NCBI GenBank assembly: GCA_025361105.1
Contig: JANYAW010000331.1
Span: 1 to 7,400, forward strand
Direction: 5' to 3'
Origin: Rhodocyclaceae bacterium
Lineage (GTDB): Bacteria; Pseudomonadota; Gammaproteobacteria; Burkholderiales; Rhodocyclaceae
Length of the DNA: 7,400 bases
Position 1 is the stretch's first letter, and every line of letters begins with the position of its first letter. The translations under genes were made by a program, and so were the position numbers. Under the pieces are notes generated by a model, which was given only the letters and a program-made list of their open reading frames with translations, made no database searches and had not been told where the DNA came from. This document shows positions 1-6,862 of this stretch, one piece after another.

Positions 1-141
1 GTGTCGGTGCAGATTTACGATCATGTTGAAGCACTGGAGTACCCCGCAGCGCACTGGTTGGCTGCTGCCATGGTGATCTTCTCTTTCCTCACCTTGCTCG
101 TACTGTATGCAATCAATCCGACGCGGCGAGGCCGGACGTGA
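1..141 (+). CDS. modB: Molybdate ABC transporter permease ModB, C-terminal fragment
   Basis: This is the last 46 codons of a gene that begins before the window; frame 1 is open from base 1 to the TGA at 139-141. The fragment has a short periplasm-type stretch (QIYDHVEALEYPAAH), one hydrophobic segment (about residues 18-39, WLAAAMVIFSFLTLLVLYAI) and a positively charged tail (NPTRRGRT), as expected for the final transmembrane helix and cytoplasmic end of an ABC permease. ModB forms the membrane channel of the ModABC molybdate importer in the inner membrane. The assignment rests on the tail resembling ModB C-termini and on the directly overlapping downstream gene being a clear ModC. From the fragment alone it could be another permease of the same superfamily. 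Confidence 0.8.
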   Translation: MSVQIYDHVEALEYPAAHWLAAAMVIFSFLTLLVLYAINPTRRGRT

Positions 142-1217
142 TGAGCGACGACGGCATACGGGCGCAGTTCAAACTGAGCAATCCGGGCTTTGCGCTCGAT
201 GTTGACCTGGCCTTGCCGGGCCGTGGCATCAGTGCGATTTTTGGCGCTTCCGGATCGGGCAAGACGACCCTGCTGCGCTGTATCGCCGGACTGGACAAGG
301 CCGTCGGGCAGCTGCGCATCAATGGCGAGCTGTGGCAGGATGCGTCGCACTTTCTGCCACCGCATCGCAGAGCTCTGGGCTATGTATTTCAGGAAGCCAG
401 TCTGTTTGCGCATCTCACGGTGCGCAAGAATCTCGATTACGGGATGCAGCGACTGGCTCCAGCCGAGCGCAAAGTCAGTCTCGATCACGCACTTGATTTG
501 CTCGGCATCGAACATCTGCTGGAGCGCAAACCGGAAGGACTCTCGGGTGGCGAACGACAACGCGTTGCCATCGCGCGTGCTTTGCTGACCAGCCCGCGCC
601 TGCTGCTGCTGGACGAACCGCTGGCCGCACTCGACTTGCCACGCAAGCAGGAAATTCTTCCCTATCTGGAACGCCTGCACACAGAGCTGGAAATTCCGGT
701 GTTGTATGTCAGTCATTCACCCGACGAACTCGCGCGACTGGCCGACCATCTGGTGGTGCTTGAGCAAGGCAAAGTAATTGCATCAGGCGGGCTGGTGGAA
801 ACCTTGGGCAGACTGGATTTGCCGATACAGCTGGGCGACGATGCGGGGGTGGTCTTGCAGGGGAAAATCGCCGAGCGCGATGAAAAATGGCTGTTGGCAA
901 AAGTGCTCTGCAATGATGCCGAATTTTGGGTGCGCGATGCTGGTCATGCAATTGACCAACCGGTTCGTATTCGTATCCTCGCTCGCGATGTCAGCATTGC
1001 TTGCAGTCATTCAAACGACACCAGCATTACCAATATCATTCCCGCCGAAGTAATCGAGATTAGCCAGGATTTACATTCCGCACAGGCGATGGTCAAGCTG
1101 AAGTGCGGGCAATCAGAAATCTTGGCGCGACTGACAAACCGGTCAATCGCCATACTGAATTTGGTAATCGGTAGCCGCGTATTTGCACAAATCAAGGCAG
1201 TGGCATTGATCGCGTGA
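141..1217 (+). CDS. modC: Molybdate ABC transporter ATP-binding protein ModC
   Basis: This 358-residue ATPase should energise molybdate import from the cytoplasmic face of ModB. All nucleotide-binding motifs are intact: Walker A GASGSGKT (35-42), Q-loop Q84, signature LSGGERQ (134-140), Walker B LLLLDEP (154-160), D-loop ALD and switch histidine H192. After the ATPase domain comes a C-terminal extension of about 130 residues. It contains the TSITNIIPAEV stretch (about 294-304), typical of the molybdate-binding TOBE/Mop domain that separates ModC from other importer ATPases. The total length fits the family (about 350). The ATG at 141 overlaps the modB stop as TGATG, and a GAGG at 128-131 lies 9 bases upstream. 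An in-frame GTG at 138 would add one residue and is equally possible. The 3' end overlaps the convergent gene by 26 bp. Sulfate or other oxyanion transport is a less likely alternative. Confidence 0.93.
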   Translation: MSDDGIRAQFKLSNPGFALDVDLALPGRGISAIFGASGSGKTTLLRCIAGLDKAVGQLRINGELWQDASHFLPPHRRALGYVFQEASLFAHLTVRKNLDYGMQRLAPAERKVSLDHALDLLGIEHLLERKPEGLSGGERQRVAIARALLTSPRLLLLDEPLAALDLPRKQEILPYLERLHTELEIPVLYVSHSPDELARLADHLVVLEQGKVIASGGLVETLGRLDLPIQLGDDAGVVLQGKIAERDEKWLLAKVLCNDAEFWVRDAGHAIDQPVRIRILARDVSIACSHSNDTSITNIIPAEVIEISQDLHSAQAMVKLKCGQSEILARLTNRSIAILNLVIGSRVFAQIKAVALIA

Positions 1218-2331
1218 TTGGCTGTAGCTGGCCGTTTTCAGACTTTTGTTGTTCACCATGCTTTCCAACGGCGTGCGTGCCGTCTTCAAGCAGCCAGCCG
1301 ACTCCGCTCAGGCCGGTTATCAGCAGCGCGGTCCACAGAACGCGCGACATCATGTCCATGTTTTCGGCATCCCACAGGAACAGCCCGCAGCCGACTGCCG
1401 ATGCCAGGAACAGCACCACCGCAGCCGCACGCGCGGCACCGGTGGCCGGTGGGTCGTAAGCCTCGCGGTGCAGGTCGAAGAGTGGGTGTGGGAAGCGCTG
1501 CGCCACATCGTCCGGGCGCCAGCCGGGCGGCATGAGTAACACACGCAGCTTGTCCTGCCAGCGCCGCGTATGCCATGCGTCGCGCGCCAGCGCCACATAG
1601 ACTTGAGCGATTGCGCGCAACGGATTGAAGCTGCGCACTGGCGAGCGCGTGCCGAACACACAAGGCTCGGTCTCGCCAACGTAGGTTCCAAACATCCGAT
1701 CCCACAGCACGAAGACACCACCGTAATTGTGGTCGATGTAACAGTCATTCACTGCATGGTGCACGCGGTGGTTGGACGGCGTGGTCAGCACACCATCCAG
1801 CCAACCCAGCTTGCCGATCTGCTCGGTGTGCGCCCAGATTTGGTAGTACTGAACGCCAAGCAAGACGAAGCCGAACATCACCGGGGGAACCCCGGCAATC
1901 GCCAACGGCAGATAGAACGGCCAACCCAACACGGCGTTCTGGCTTTCCTGTCGCAGCGCAGTGCAAATATTCAGTTCCTCGCTCTGGTGATGCACGACAT
2001 GCGCTGCCCAGAAAATCGCGACTTCGTGCCCGACACGGTGCAGCCAGTATTCGCAGAAATCGAACATGATGACCGCGAGAACGATGCCGTACCAAGTCTG
2101 CCAAAACAGCGCGTCGGCCTGATGGCCGAGCGCCGAGAAGACCATTGCGTAGATACCGATCTGCAGCAGCGGCGTGCACACGCCGACCAGTTGACTTATC
2201 AGACCCTGGCTCAAGCTGGCGAGCGTGTCGTTGGTGCGGTAGGTCTTGCGTCCGCGCACAACACTGACGGCCATTTCGAGAATGACAGCCAAAGCCAGAA
2301 AAGGAATCGTCCAGATAACAGCTTGTTCCAT
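1192..2331 (-). CDS. Sterol desaturase / fatty acid hydroxylase family membrane protein
   Basis: This integral membrane protein of 379 residues belongs to the fatty acid hydroxylase/sterol desaturase superfamily, non-heme di-iron oxygenases that hydroxylate or desaturate lipids. All three histidine clusters are present: HRVGH (98-102), HVVHH (111-115) and HRVHH (188-192). H168 and H201 are candidates for the remaining ligands. Hydrophobic segments lie near 3-26, 44-68, 80-93 and 136-160. A further pair near 304-320 and 331-349 follows the catalytic core, ahead of a hydrophilic tail. The stretch around the third box (TTPSNHRVHH, then DHNYGG and LWDRMFGTY) matches the bacterial branch resembling alkylglycerol monooxygenase. 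I chose the ATG at 2331 because the first membrane helix begins just after it and a candidate promoter would start transcripts near 2374. An ATG at 2361 and a GTG at 2373 are in frame; none has a good Shine-Dalgarno sequence. The substrate cannot be deduced. Confidence 0.88.
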   Translation of the reverse strand: MEQAVIWTIPFLALAVILEMAVSVVRGRKTYRTNDTLASLSQGLISQLVGVCTPLLQIGIYAMVFSALGHQADALFWQTWYGIVLAVIMFDFCEYWLHRVGHEVAIFWAAHVVHHQSEELNICTALRQESQNAVLGWPFYLPLAIAGVPPVMFGFVLLGVQYYQIWAHTEQIGKLGWLDGVLTTPSNHRVHHAVNDCYIDHNYGGVFVLWDRMFGTYVGETEPCVFGTRSPVRSFNPLRAIAQVYVALARDAWHTRRWQDKLRVLLMPPGWRPDDVAQRFPHPLFDLHREAYDPPATGAARAAAVVLFLASAVGCGLFLWDAENMDMMSRVLWTALLITGLSGVGWLLEDGTHAVGKHGEQQKSENGQLQPITRSMPLP

Positions 2332-2380
2332 CGTATCGTCACAGTAGGTAAAGACAGGCATTTGAACGCCCACAATCGTA

Positions 2381-2410
2381 AGTATCTTAGCCCACAGTCC
2401 TCTTGGTCAA
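2381..2410 (-). promoter_or_regulatory. Candidate sigma-70 promoter for the desaturase-like gene
   Basis: On the minus strand TTGACC (plus-strand 2405-2410, 5 of 6 to TTGACA) is followed after 18 bp by GATACT (2381-2386, 4 of 6 to TATAAT). Transcription would begin near 2374, leaving a leader of about 43 nt to the ATG at 2331 and only about 12 nt to the ATG at 2361. The start GTG at 2373 would be nearly leaderless. This was found by eye, so it is a candidate only. Confidence 0.4.
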
Positions 2411-2550
2411 CGCCAGTTTTCGTGGTCAGAGTTTTCGATTTTCGGCATGGTGTGCTGAAGGCGCGATGAGATGGAACGATCATCGTGCGGGAACGCTTAT
2501 CCGCGACGAATAATTCATACACTGCTGGCGTGTCGGTCTGCCGTTGTCAA

Positions 2551-2559
2551 TGTAATAAT
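2551..2559 (+). promoter_or_regulatory. Candidate extended -10 promoter for the DUF1631 gene
   Basis: TGTAATAAT at 2551-2559 combines a TG extension with AATAAT (5 of 6 to TATAAT). No good -35 box lies at 17 bp, which an extended -10 can tolerate. A start near 2566 gives a leader of about 30 nt to the ATG at 2596 and lies downstream of the alternative GTG at 2485, so it favours the shorter protein. The rest of the 2332-2595 gap shows only short AGTTTTCG repeats (near 2415-2422 and 2429-2436) and an 11-bp palindrome at 2476-2486. Confidence 0.35.
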
Positions 2560-2595
2560 CCATCAGTTTTCAAAATACTTATTGTCGAAGCTCAC

Positions 2596-4716
2596 ATGAC
2601 TGAAACCAATCTGGCCGCGCTTCGAGCGCTCGTTGTCGAGTGTCGCGAACATCTGGAACACGAACTTTGCGATTTGATCGAGGAACTGGGTCCGACGCTG
2701 ATTAACGAAGCTCGCGAGCTTAGCAGCACCAGCCGCCTGAAAATCAAACGCGATGCCTATCAGCATCTGTGCAGCGGCTTGGAGGATCATTGGAGCAAAT
2801 TGCCGCCGATGTTCCGTGACGCACTCACGCGGCGGGCTGACCCGCTAAAGCCGGGCGAAACGCCTCACCACGAGGTTCAGGAGCTTGCGCATCTGGAGAT
2901 TCTCAGCGATGCGGAATTGGAAGTTCAGGTCACCATGCGCGAGGTCGTCGACCGCATAAAAGCCGCCTGCATTGAGGAAACCAGCGCCCTCGAGCGTCGG
3001 TTATCCCAACTTGTTCTGCGTAACGCATTGCCTCACGGCTACAGTGCCTTCCGCGTAAGTTCGGTTTGCACATGTCTTGAAACCGTCTGTGCCGAGACAT
3101 TCCCGGAAACAGATCAACGCTTTGTGCTGTTGCAACTGATCGGGGCGCATCTGGTATCTGAATTGCCGCAACTTTACCGGGCTATCAACGAAACCCTGAT
3201 CGACGCTGACATCCTGCCCCAACTGAAGCGCAAATACCGTGAATCTGCGCCGGTGAGTACCGAGGTGGCCGCAGCCGAAACTGCAAAGATGATGGGCACG
3301 CTTGAACGTTTGGCAAAGGCGCGAACACCAACCGGCGGTGCGCATGCAGCACCCGCAGGCGATGCCGGCAGCCGCAAATTTCTTGCTTCGCTGCAGACAC
3401 TTCAGGCAGTTCCGGTCGTCGCCTCGACTGGCGTCCACACCAACGTCGTTCGTCTGGCGCGCGACAGTGAAGCTGCTCGTCATGTGGACGCTAAAGAGTC
3501 CGTAGCAATAGACATTGTCTCGGCACTGTTCGACCTGATCTTCAGCGACGATCACGTGTCAGAGGGCATCAAGCTCCTGATCGGCCGCCTACAGATGCCA
3601 GTGCTCAAACTGGCCATGCTCAATCAGCAGTTTTTCGCAAATCAAAATCACCCCGCACGACGCTTTTTGGACAGTATTTCCGGCATTGCGATTCGCTGGG
3701 GTAAATTTGTCGATGCGAACGATCCGTTCTACCTCAAGCTGTCAGAGCTCGTTGAACGAATTCAACATACCTACGATGGGGATATCGGCGTTTTCGAAGC
3801 CGCAATCGTCGAACTCGATGAATTCATCGCCAAGCGTGATCTCATCGAAGCCGAAGCCAATAAAGCGGTCGCCGAAGCCGTTCGCTCACGCGAGGAAGAA
3901 ATTCGAACCCAGCGCGAAGGGCAACTCATCGCTCAACGGGCTGCTGACGAAGCGCTCATACCGTTGCTGGCATCCCCCATACCAAGAGCAATCGAACAAT
4001 TTCTGCTGAGCTACTGGCGCGACGTGTTGCAGACCCGCATTTTCTCTTTCGGTTCCAAGAGCGTGCCGTTCGTCGAGACCATGCAAATCGCGACCAACCT
4101 GGTCGCTAGTGTCGCGCCGAAAAAAGAGGCCGCGGAACAAAAGCATCAGGTCGCCAACCTACCCGCCTTGCTGAAAGGATTAAATCAGGGTCTCGATGAA
4201 ATCGGCATCTCGGCGGAAGAGCGACGCGAGTTTATGGATACGCTGATCGAATTGTGTTTGGCTGCATTGCGCGCCGACACTCACAGCGTCGTCATGGCTG
4301 ATCCGAAGACAGATTCACGACCCCCGGTCGTTCGCCCGGCTCCAACCCTCCAGGTCAGCCATGAGACCGAAAGCGGTGTTCGTGTTCAGGACATTTCGCT
4401 GCCGGGTGGACAAGATCTGGGCGGCGAAAATTCGCCTGATCGCGCCAACCTTCGCCGGGTCAGACAACTGGTACGTGGTGACTGGGTAGACTTCATCAAC
4501 GGTGAACAAACCCGCCGCGAACATCTCACCTGGATCAACCCCTCGCGTTCCCTACTATTGTTCAGCAATCACGCTGCCGAATGTGCGATATCAATTTCTT
4601 CGGAGGCTTTGGCCTTACGCATGAAAAATCAGACAGTGGTACTGGTCAAACGTGATGCACCGATATTCGAGCGCGCCTTGCATGGTGCTGTGCAATCGAT
4701 GGACAACCAAGCCTAG
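2596..4716 (+). CDS. DUF1631 family protein of unknown function
   Basis: This 706-residue, probably cytoplasmic protein has no signal peptide or membrane segment. It matches my recollection of the DUF1631 family, found in gamma- and betaproteobacteria without an established biochemical role; some databases have mislabelled members thymidine phosphorylase. The family-like core runs from about 304 to 412: an acidic helical stretch (IVSALFDLIFSDD), then LLIGRLQMPVLKLAML, the FFANQNHPARRFLD motif, and DPFYLKLSELVERI. A charged, probably coiled-coil segment follows (about 412-450, rich in E, A and R). The last about 90 residues (RGDWVDF, then HLTWINPSRSLLLFSN) resemble the beta-barrel-like C-terminal part of the family. 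A low-complexity A/G/P linker lies near 245-262. I chose the ATG at 2596 because the family-like sequence begins there; an in-frame GTG at 2485 would add 37 residues rich in C, N and V that look like untranslated leader. The Shine-Dalgarno is weak (GAAG at 2587-2590). Confidence 0.85.
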   Translation: MTETNLAALRALVVECREHLEHELCDLIEELGPTLINEARELSSTSRLKIKRDAYQHLCSGLEDHWSKLPPMFRDALTRRADPLKPGETPHHEVQELAHLEILSDAELEVQVTMREVVDRIKAACIEETSALERRLSQLVLRNALPHGYSAFRVSSVCTCLETVCAETFPETDQRFVLLQLIGAHLVSELPQLYRAINETLIDADILPQLKRKYRESAPVSTEVAAAETAKMMGTLERLAKARTPTGGAHAAPAGDAGSRKFLASLQTLQAVPVVASTGVHTNVVRLARDSEAARHVDAKESVAIDIVSALFDLIFSDDHVSEGIKLLIGRLQMPVLKLAMLNQQFFANQNHPARRFLDSISGIAIRWGKFVDANDPFYLKLSELVERIQHTYDGDIGVFEAAIVELDEFIAKRDLIEAEANKAVAEAVRSREEEIRTQREGQLIAQRAADEALIPLLASPIPRAIEQFLLSYWRDVLQTRIFSFGSKSVPFVETMQIATNLVASVAPKKEAAEQKHQVANLPALLKGLNQGLDEIGISAEERREFMDTLIELCLAALRADTHSVVMADPKTDSRPPVVRPAPTLQVSHETESGVRVQDISLPGGQDLGGENSPDRANLRRVRQLVRGDWVDFINGEQTRREHLTWINPSRSLLLFSNHAAECAISISSEALALRMKNQTVVLVKRDAPIFERALHGAVQSMDNQA

Positions 4717-4813
4717 AAAATCCACAGGGATGTTCCGGGAGGGTTTATTTTGCAAGGCTCGCTTCGCCGGTTGGTGCTGGTAACACGCCGTTGCAGAGGT
4801 CGAGGCGAAATGA

Positions 4814-4826
4814 ATTGAGGCTCAAT
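4814..4826. repeat. 13-bp palindrome upstream of the aminotransferase-like gene
   Basis: ATTGAG-G-CTCAAT is a perfect inverted repeat with a single central base, 37 bp before the ATG at 4864. The one-base centre rules out a stable RNA hairpin, so a dimeric-protein binding site is the only obvious functional reading. The surrounding gap of 147 bp shows no clear promoter and no rho-independent terminator for the preceding gene. Confidence 0.3.
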
Positions 4827-4863
4827 CCTTCGATTGCTGAATTTCTTGTTCTGGTGAGGTGCG

Positions 4864-5784
4864 ATGGCTGGAAGTCAGGATTACGCAAGTGATACGCGCA
4901 ACGAACATGTGCTGATCTATCTGAACGGCGCATTGGTACCGCGCGCCGAAGCCAAGGTGTCGATCTTCGATGCGGGTTTCGTATTGGGCGATGGCGTGTG
5001 GGAAGGATTGCGCCTGCACCAGCGCGGCCTGCTGTTTCTTGAGGAACATCTTGACCGGCTGTTTTGGGGCGCGAAGCAGATTGCGCTGTCTATCGGCTTG
5101 TCGCGCGATGAAATCAAGACCGCATTGTGGCGGACGCTGGATGCGAATGAAATGACTGACGGCGTGCATCTGCGCTTGATGCTGACGCGCGGAACCAAAC
5201 AGACCGTCAATCAGGATCCGCGCAATTCCTTGGGCACACCCACGACAGTGATCGTCGCCGGGCACAAGCTGCCATCGCCAGCCATCATGCAGCAGGGATT
5301 GGCGCTGGCAACCTCAAGTATTCGATGCACACCGGCACACATGTTTGACATGCGCTTAAATTCGCATTCGCGGCTGAATCTTATTCGTGCGCTGATCGAG
5401 GTCATCGATCAGGGTGCCGACGAGGCCTTGATGCTCGATCCCGATGGGTTCGTGTCCAGCTGTAATGCGACAAATTTTTTCTTCGTCCGCGATGGCCTGT
5501 TGTGCACGTCCAGCGGGGAGTTCTGTTTTCACGGCGTAACACGAGGAAACGTGATGGCCTTGGCGCGTGCCAATGACATTGCCTTGCAGCAGGGCAATTT
5601 CACCCTGGATGATGTGTATGCCGCACAGGAAGCCTTTGTCACCGGAACCTTCGGCGGCTTGACCCCCGTGCGGGCGATTGACGGGCGCGTGCTGTCGGCC
5701 GCACTTCCGGGACCGATGACAAAACAGTTATGCCGACTTTATGAAGCGCTCAAGGATGCCGAAGCGCTCAAGGGACGCAGATGA
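4864..5784 (+). CDS. Class IV aminotransferase-like protein lacking the PLP lysine
   Basis: This 306-residue protein has the class IV (branched-chain/D-amino acid/aminodeoxychorismate lyase) fold type throughout. The N-terminal domain has IFDAGFVLGDGVWEGLR (34-50) and EEHLDRL (60-66), with R65 at the usual phosphate-contacting arginine. The C-terminal domain has DEALMLDPDGFV (186-197), GVTRGNV (224-230) and TGTFGGLTPV (260-269). Family members bind PLP through a lysine about 145-160 residues in, within a K-x(2,3)-N motif. Here that region reads RLNSHSRLNLI (164-174), and there is no lysine from K135 to K287. The glutamate that normally contacts the PLP ring nitrogen appears to be S199. Ordinary transamination is therefore doubtful. 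Sequence otherwise looks intact, without frameshift. A GAGG at 4856-4859 sits 4 bases before the ATG, slightly close. The stop overlaps the next start as ATGA. BCAT-like annotation is likely in databases, but the substrate is unknown. Confidence 0.88.
   Translation: MAGSQDYASDTRNEHVLIYLNGALVPRAEAKVSIFDAGFVLGDGVWEGLRLHQRGLLFLEEHLDRLFWGAKQIALSIGLSRDEIKTALWRTLDANEMTDGVHLRLMLTRGTKQTVNQDPRNSLGTPTTVIVAGHKLPSPAIMQQGLALATSSIRCTPAHMFDMRLNSHSRLNLIRALIEVIDQGADEALMLDPDGFVSSCNATNFFFVRDGLLCTSSGEFCFHGVTRGNVMALARANDIALQQGNFTLDDVYAAQEAFVTGTFGGLTPVRAIDGRVLSAALPGPMTKQLCRLYEALKDAEALKGRR
5743..5778 (+). repeat. 18-bp in-frame tandem duplication at the end of the aminotransferase-like gene
   Basis: Two adjacent 18-base units (5743-5760 and 5761-5778) share their first 13 bases, GAAGCGCTCAAGG. 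They encode EALKDA then EALKGR at the C-terminus. The AAGGGA in the second copy is the Shine-Dalgarno sequence of the next gene. Confidence 0.75.
5770..5775 (+). promoter_or_regulatory. Ribosome binding site of the sulfotransferase-like gene
   Basis: AAGGGA ends 5 bases before the ATG at 5781 and lies inside the coding sequence of the preceding gene. It fixes the start and, with the ATGA overlap, points to translational coupling of the two genes. Confidence 0.7.
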
Positions 5785-6524
5785 GTGAAGGCGTCGTTCG
5801 CATCGCGATGTGGTCCGGGCCGCGCAATATCTCGACGGCGTTGATGCGCTCGTTTGAAAATCGGCCGGACACGACGGTCGTCGACGAACCGCTCTATGCC
5901 GTCTACCTCGCGGCCACCGGCGCCGATCATCCGATGCGTGAGGAAGTGTTGAACTCGCAGCCCACCGATTGGCGAGTGGTTGCCGATGCCTTGACCGGGC
6001 CGGTGCCGGACGGACAACGCGTGGTCTATCAAAAACATATGACGCATCACCTGCTGCCCGACATAGCGCGCGAATGGACGGCACAATTAAAAAATGCGTT
6101 TCTGATTCGCGCACCGGAAGATGTATTGCTGTCCTATGCGCAGGTGCGCGGCCAGGCAAGTCTTGAAGACATCGGCGTACCGCAACAGCGCGAATTATTC
6201 GAGCGCGAGGCTGACCGCTTGGGACATGCACCGCCGGTAATTGATTCCTATGATGTGCTGGCAAATCCACGCGGCGTGCTGAGCGCACTGTGTGCTGCAC
6301 TGGACATTCCATTTTTCGAACAGATGCTGAGCTGGCCGGCAGGCAAACGTGCAAGCGATGGTGTTTGGGCACCCGCCTGGTACGCCGCCGTCGAAAGTTC
6401 AACCGGGTTTTCGGCGCCACGCGCACCGGCGCAACTCGATGATTTACCCGACAGTTTGAAGCGCATCGCAGTTCAGGCACGCGGCGACTATGAGCACTTG
6501 GCCGGGTTCAAAATCGGTGCGTGA
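5781..6524 (+). CDS. Sulfotransferase-like P-loop protein coupled to the aminotransferase-like gene
   Basis: This 247-residue cytoplasmic protein resembles the sulfotransferase superfamily, which moves sulfate from PAPS to an acceptor. Near the N-terminus MWSGPRNISTALMRSF (10-25) is in the place of the loop that holds the PAPS 5'-phosphosulfate, followed by VVDEPLY (33-39). FLIRAPEDVLLSY (107-119), with R110 and S118, fits the 3'-phosphate-binding element. The usual loop lysine of cytosolic sulfotransferases is replaced by R15, as in several distant branches, so activity cannot be assumed. The WSGPRN-type family is usually annotated only as sulfotransferase family or hypothetical. Its ATG overlaps the stop of the aminotransferase-like gene. 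From memory, the same two domains are fused in plant branched-chain aminotransferase-like proteins of about 555 residues, close to the summed length here (553). That link supports a joint function, but the substrate is unknown. Confidence 0.82.
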   Translation: MSEGVVRIAMWSGPRNISTALMRSFENRPDTTVVDEPLYAVYLAATGADHPMREEVLNSQPTDWRVVADALTGPVPDGQRVVYQKHMTHHLLPDIAREWTAQLKNAFLIRAPEDVLLSYAQVRGQASLEDIGVPQQRELFEREADRLGHAPPVIDSYDVLANPRGVLSALCAALDIPFFEQMLSWPAGKRASDGVWAPAWYAAVESSTGFSAPRAPAQLDDLPDSLKRIAVQARGDYEHLAGFKIGA

Positions 6525-6629
6525 GGATTTCATCTGACCTCCTTGATTGTATGAGTAGGGTATTTGATAAGACAACGGCGTATGGCCGGTGAACGGGCCA
6601 GTCCCTCACCAGCACCAACTGACAATCAC

Positions 6630-6842
6630 TTATGTTTCTCGCAGGGGATCAAGTAGCGACGACAGCCCGTTGTGATCCAGCTCATGCATCAGCGCCAATA
6701 GCTGACCAAGTTCACCAGAAGGAAATCCTTCGCGGGCGAACCAATTGAGATAGTTGCCGGGCAGGTCGGCGATTACACGGCCTTTGTATTTGCCGTAGGG
6801 CATCGCGTGGGTGACGAGGAGTTGCAAATACTCTGAATTCAT
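6630..6842 (-). CDS. DUF3820 family small protein
   Basis: This 70-residue protein carries the DUF3820 signature: MPYGKYKGRVIADLPGNYLNWFAREGFP (about 14-41), then GELGQLLALMHELDHNGL. The family (the Pfam entry is, as I recall, also called QSregVF_b, putative quorum-sensing-regulated virulence factor) has no firmly established function. The MPYGKYKG motif also resembles a short C-terminal module of some exonuclease X-like proteins. I chose the ATG at 6842 because the family-like sequence starts shortly after it. An in-frame TTG at 6866 would overlap the upstream gene and add eight residues. AGGA (plus-strand 6855-6858) is 12 bases upstream, a long spacing. It follows the AraC-type gene after 20 bp on the same strand, so the two are probably cotranscribed. 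Confidence 0.85.
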   Translation of the reverse strand: MNSEYLQLLVTHAMPYGKYKGRVIADLPGNYLNWFAREGFPSGELGQLLALMHELDHNGLSSLLDPLRET

Positions 6843-6862
6843 TTGTGTGCAATTTCCTGAAC

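Noticed and set aside
21..716. A 231-codon open frame on the - strand
   Set aside because: It is antisense to modB/modC, which have unmistakable ABC motifs.
1570..2469. A 299-codon open frame on the + strand
   Set aside because: It lies antisense to the desaturase-like gene, whose histidine motifs and membrane segments are convincing. The + frame protein is rich in H, Q and R with no recognisable domain, as expected for a shadow.
2485..2595. GTG at 2485 as the start of the DUF1631 protein
   Set aside because: The 37 extra residues do not resemble the family and a candidate -10 element at 2551-2559 falls inside them, so the ATG at 2596 is preferred.
5728..6480. A 250-codon open frame on the - strand
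   Set aside because: It is antisense to the sulfotransferase-like gene, very rich in arginine, and has no family resemblance.
6543..6571. Possible + strand promoter TTGATT-17 bp-GATAAG that would run antisense into the DUF3820 and AraC-type genes
   Set aside because: Each box matches only 4 of 6 consensus bases, and there is no + strand gene or clear RNA structure downstream.
6551..6592. A 13-codon open frame beginning ATGAGTAGG
   Set aside because: It has no ribosome binding site and is too short to support as a gene.
6583..6610. Possible terminator hairpins TGGCC/GGCCA (6583-6600) and GGTGA/TCACC (6588-6610)
   Set aside because: Arms are only 5 bp, the two are mutually exclusive and no T-run follows on either strand.
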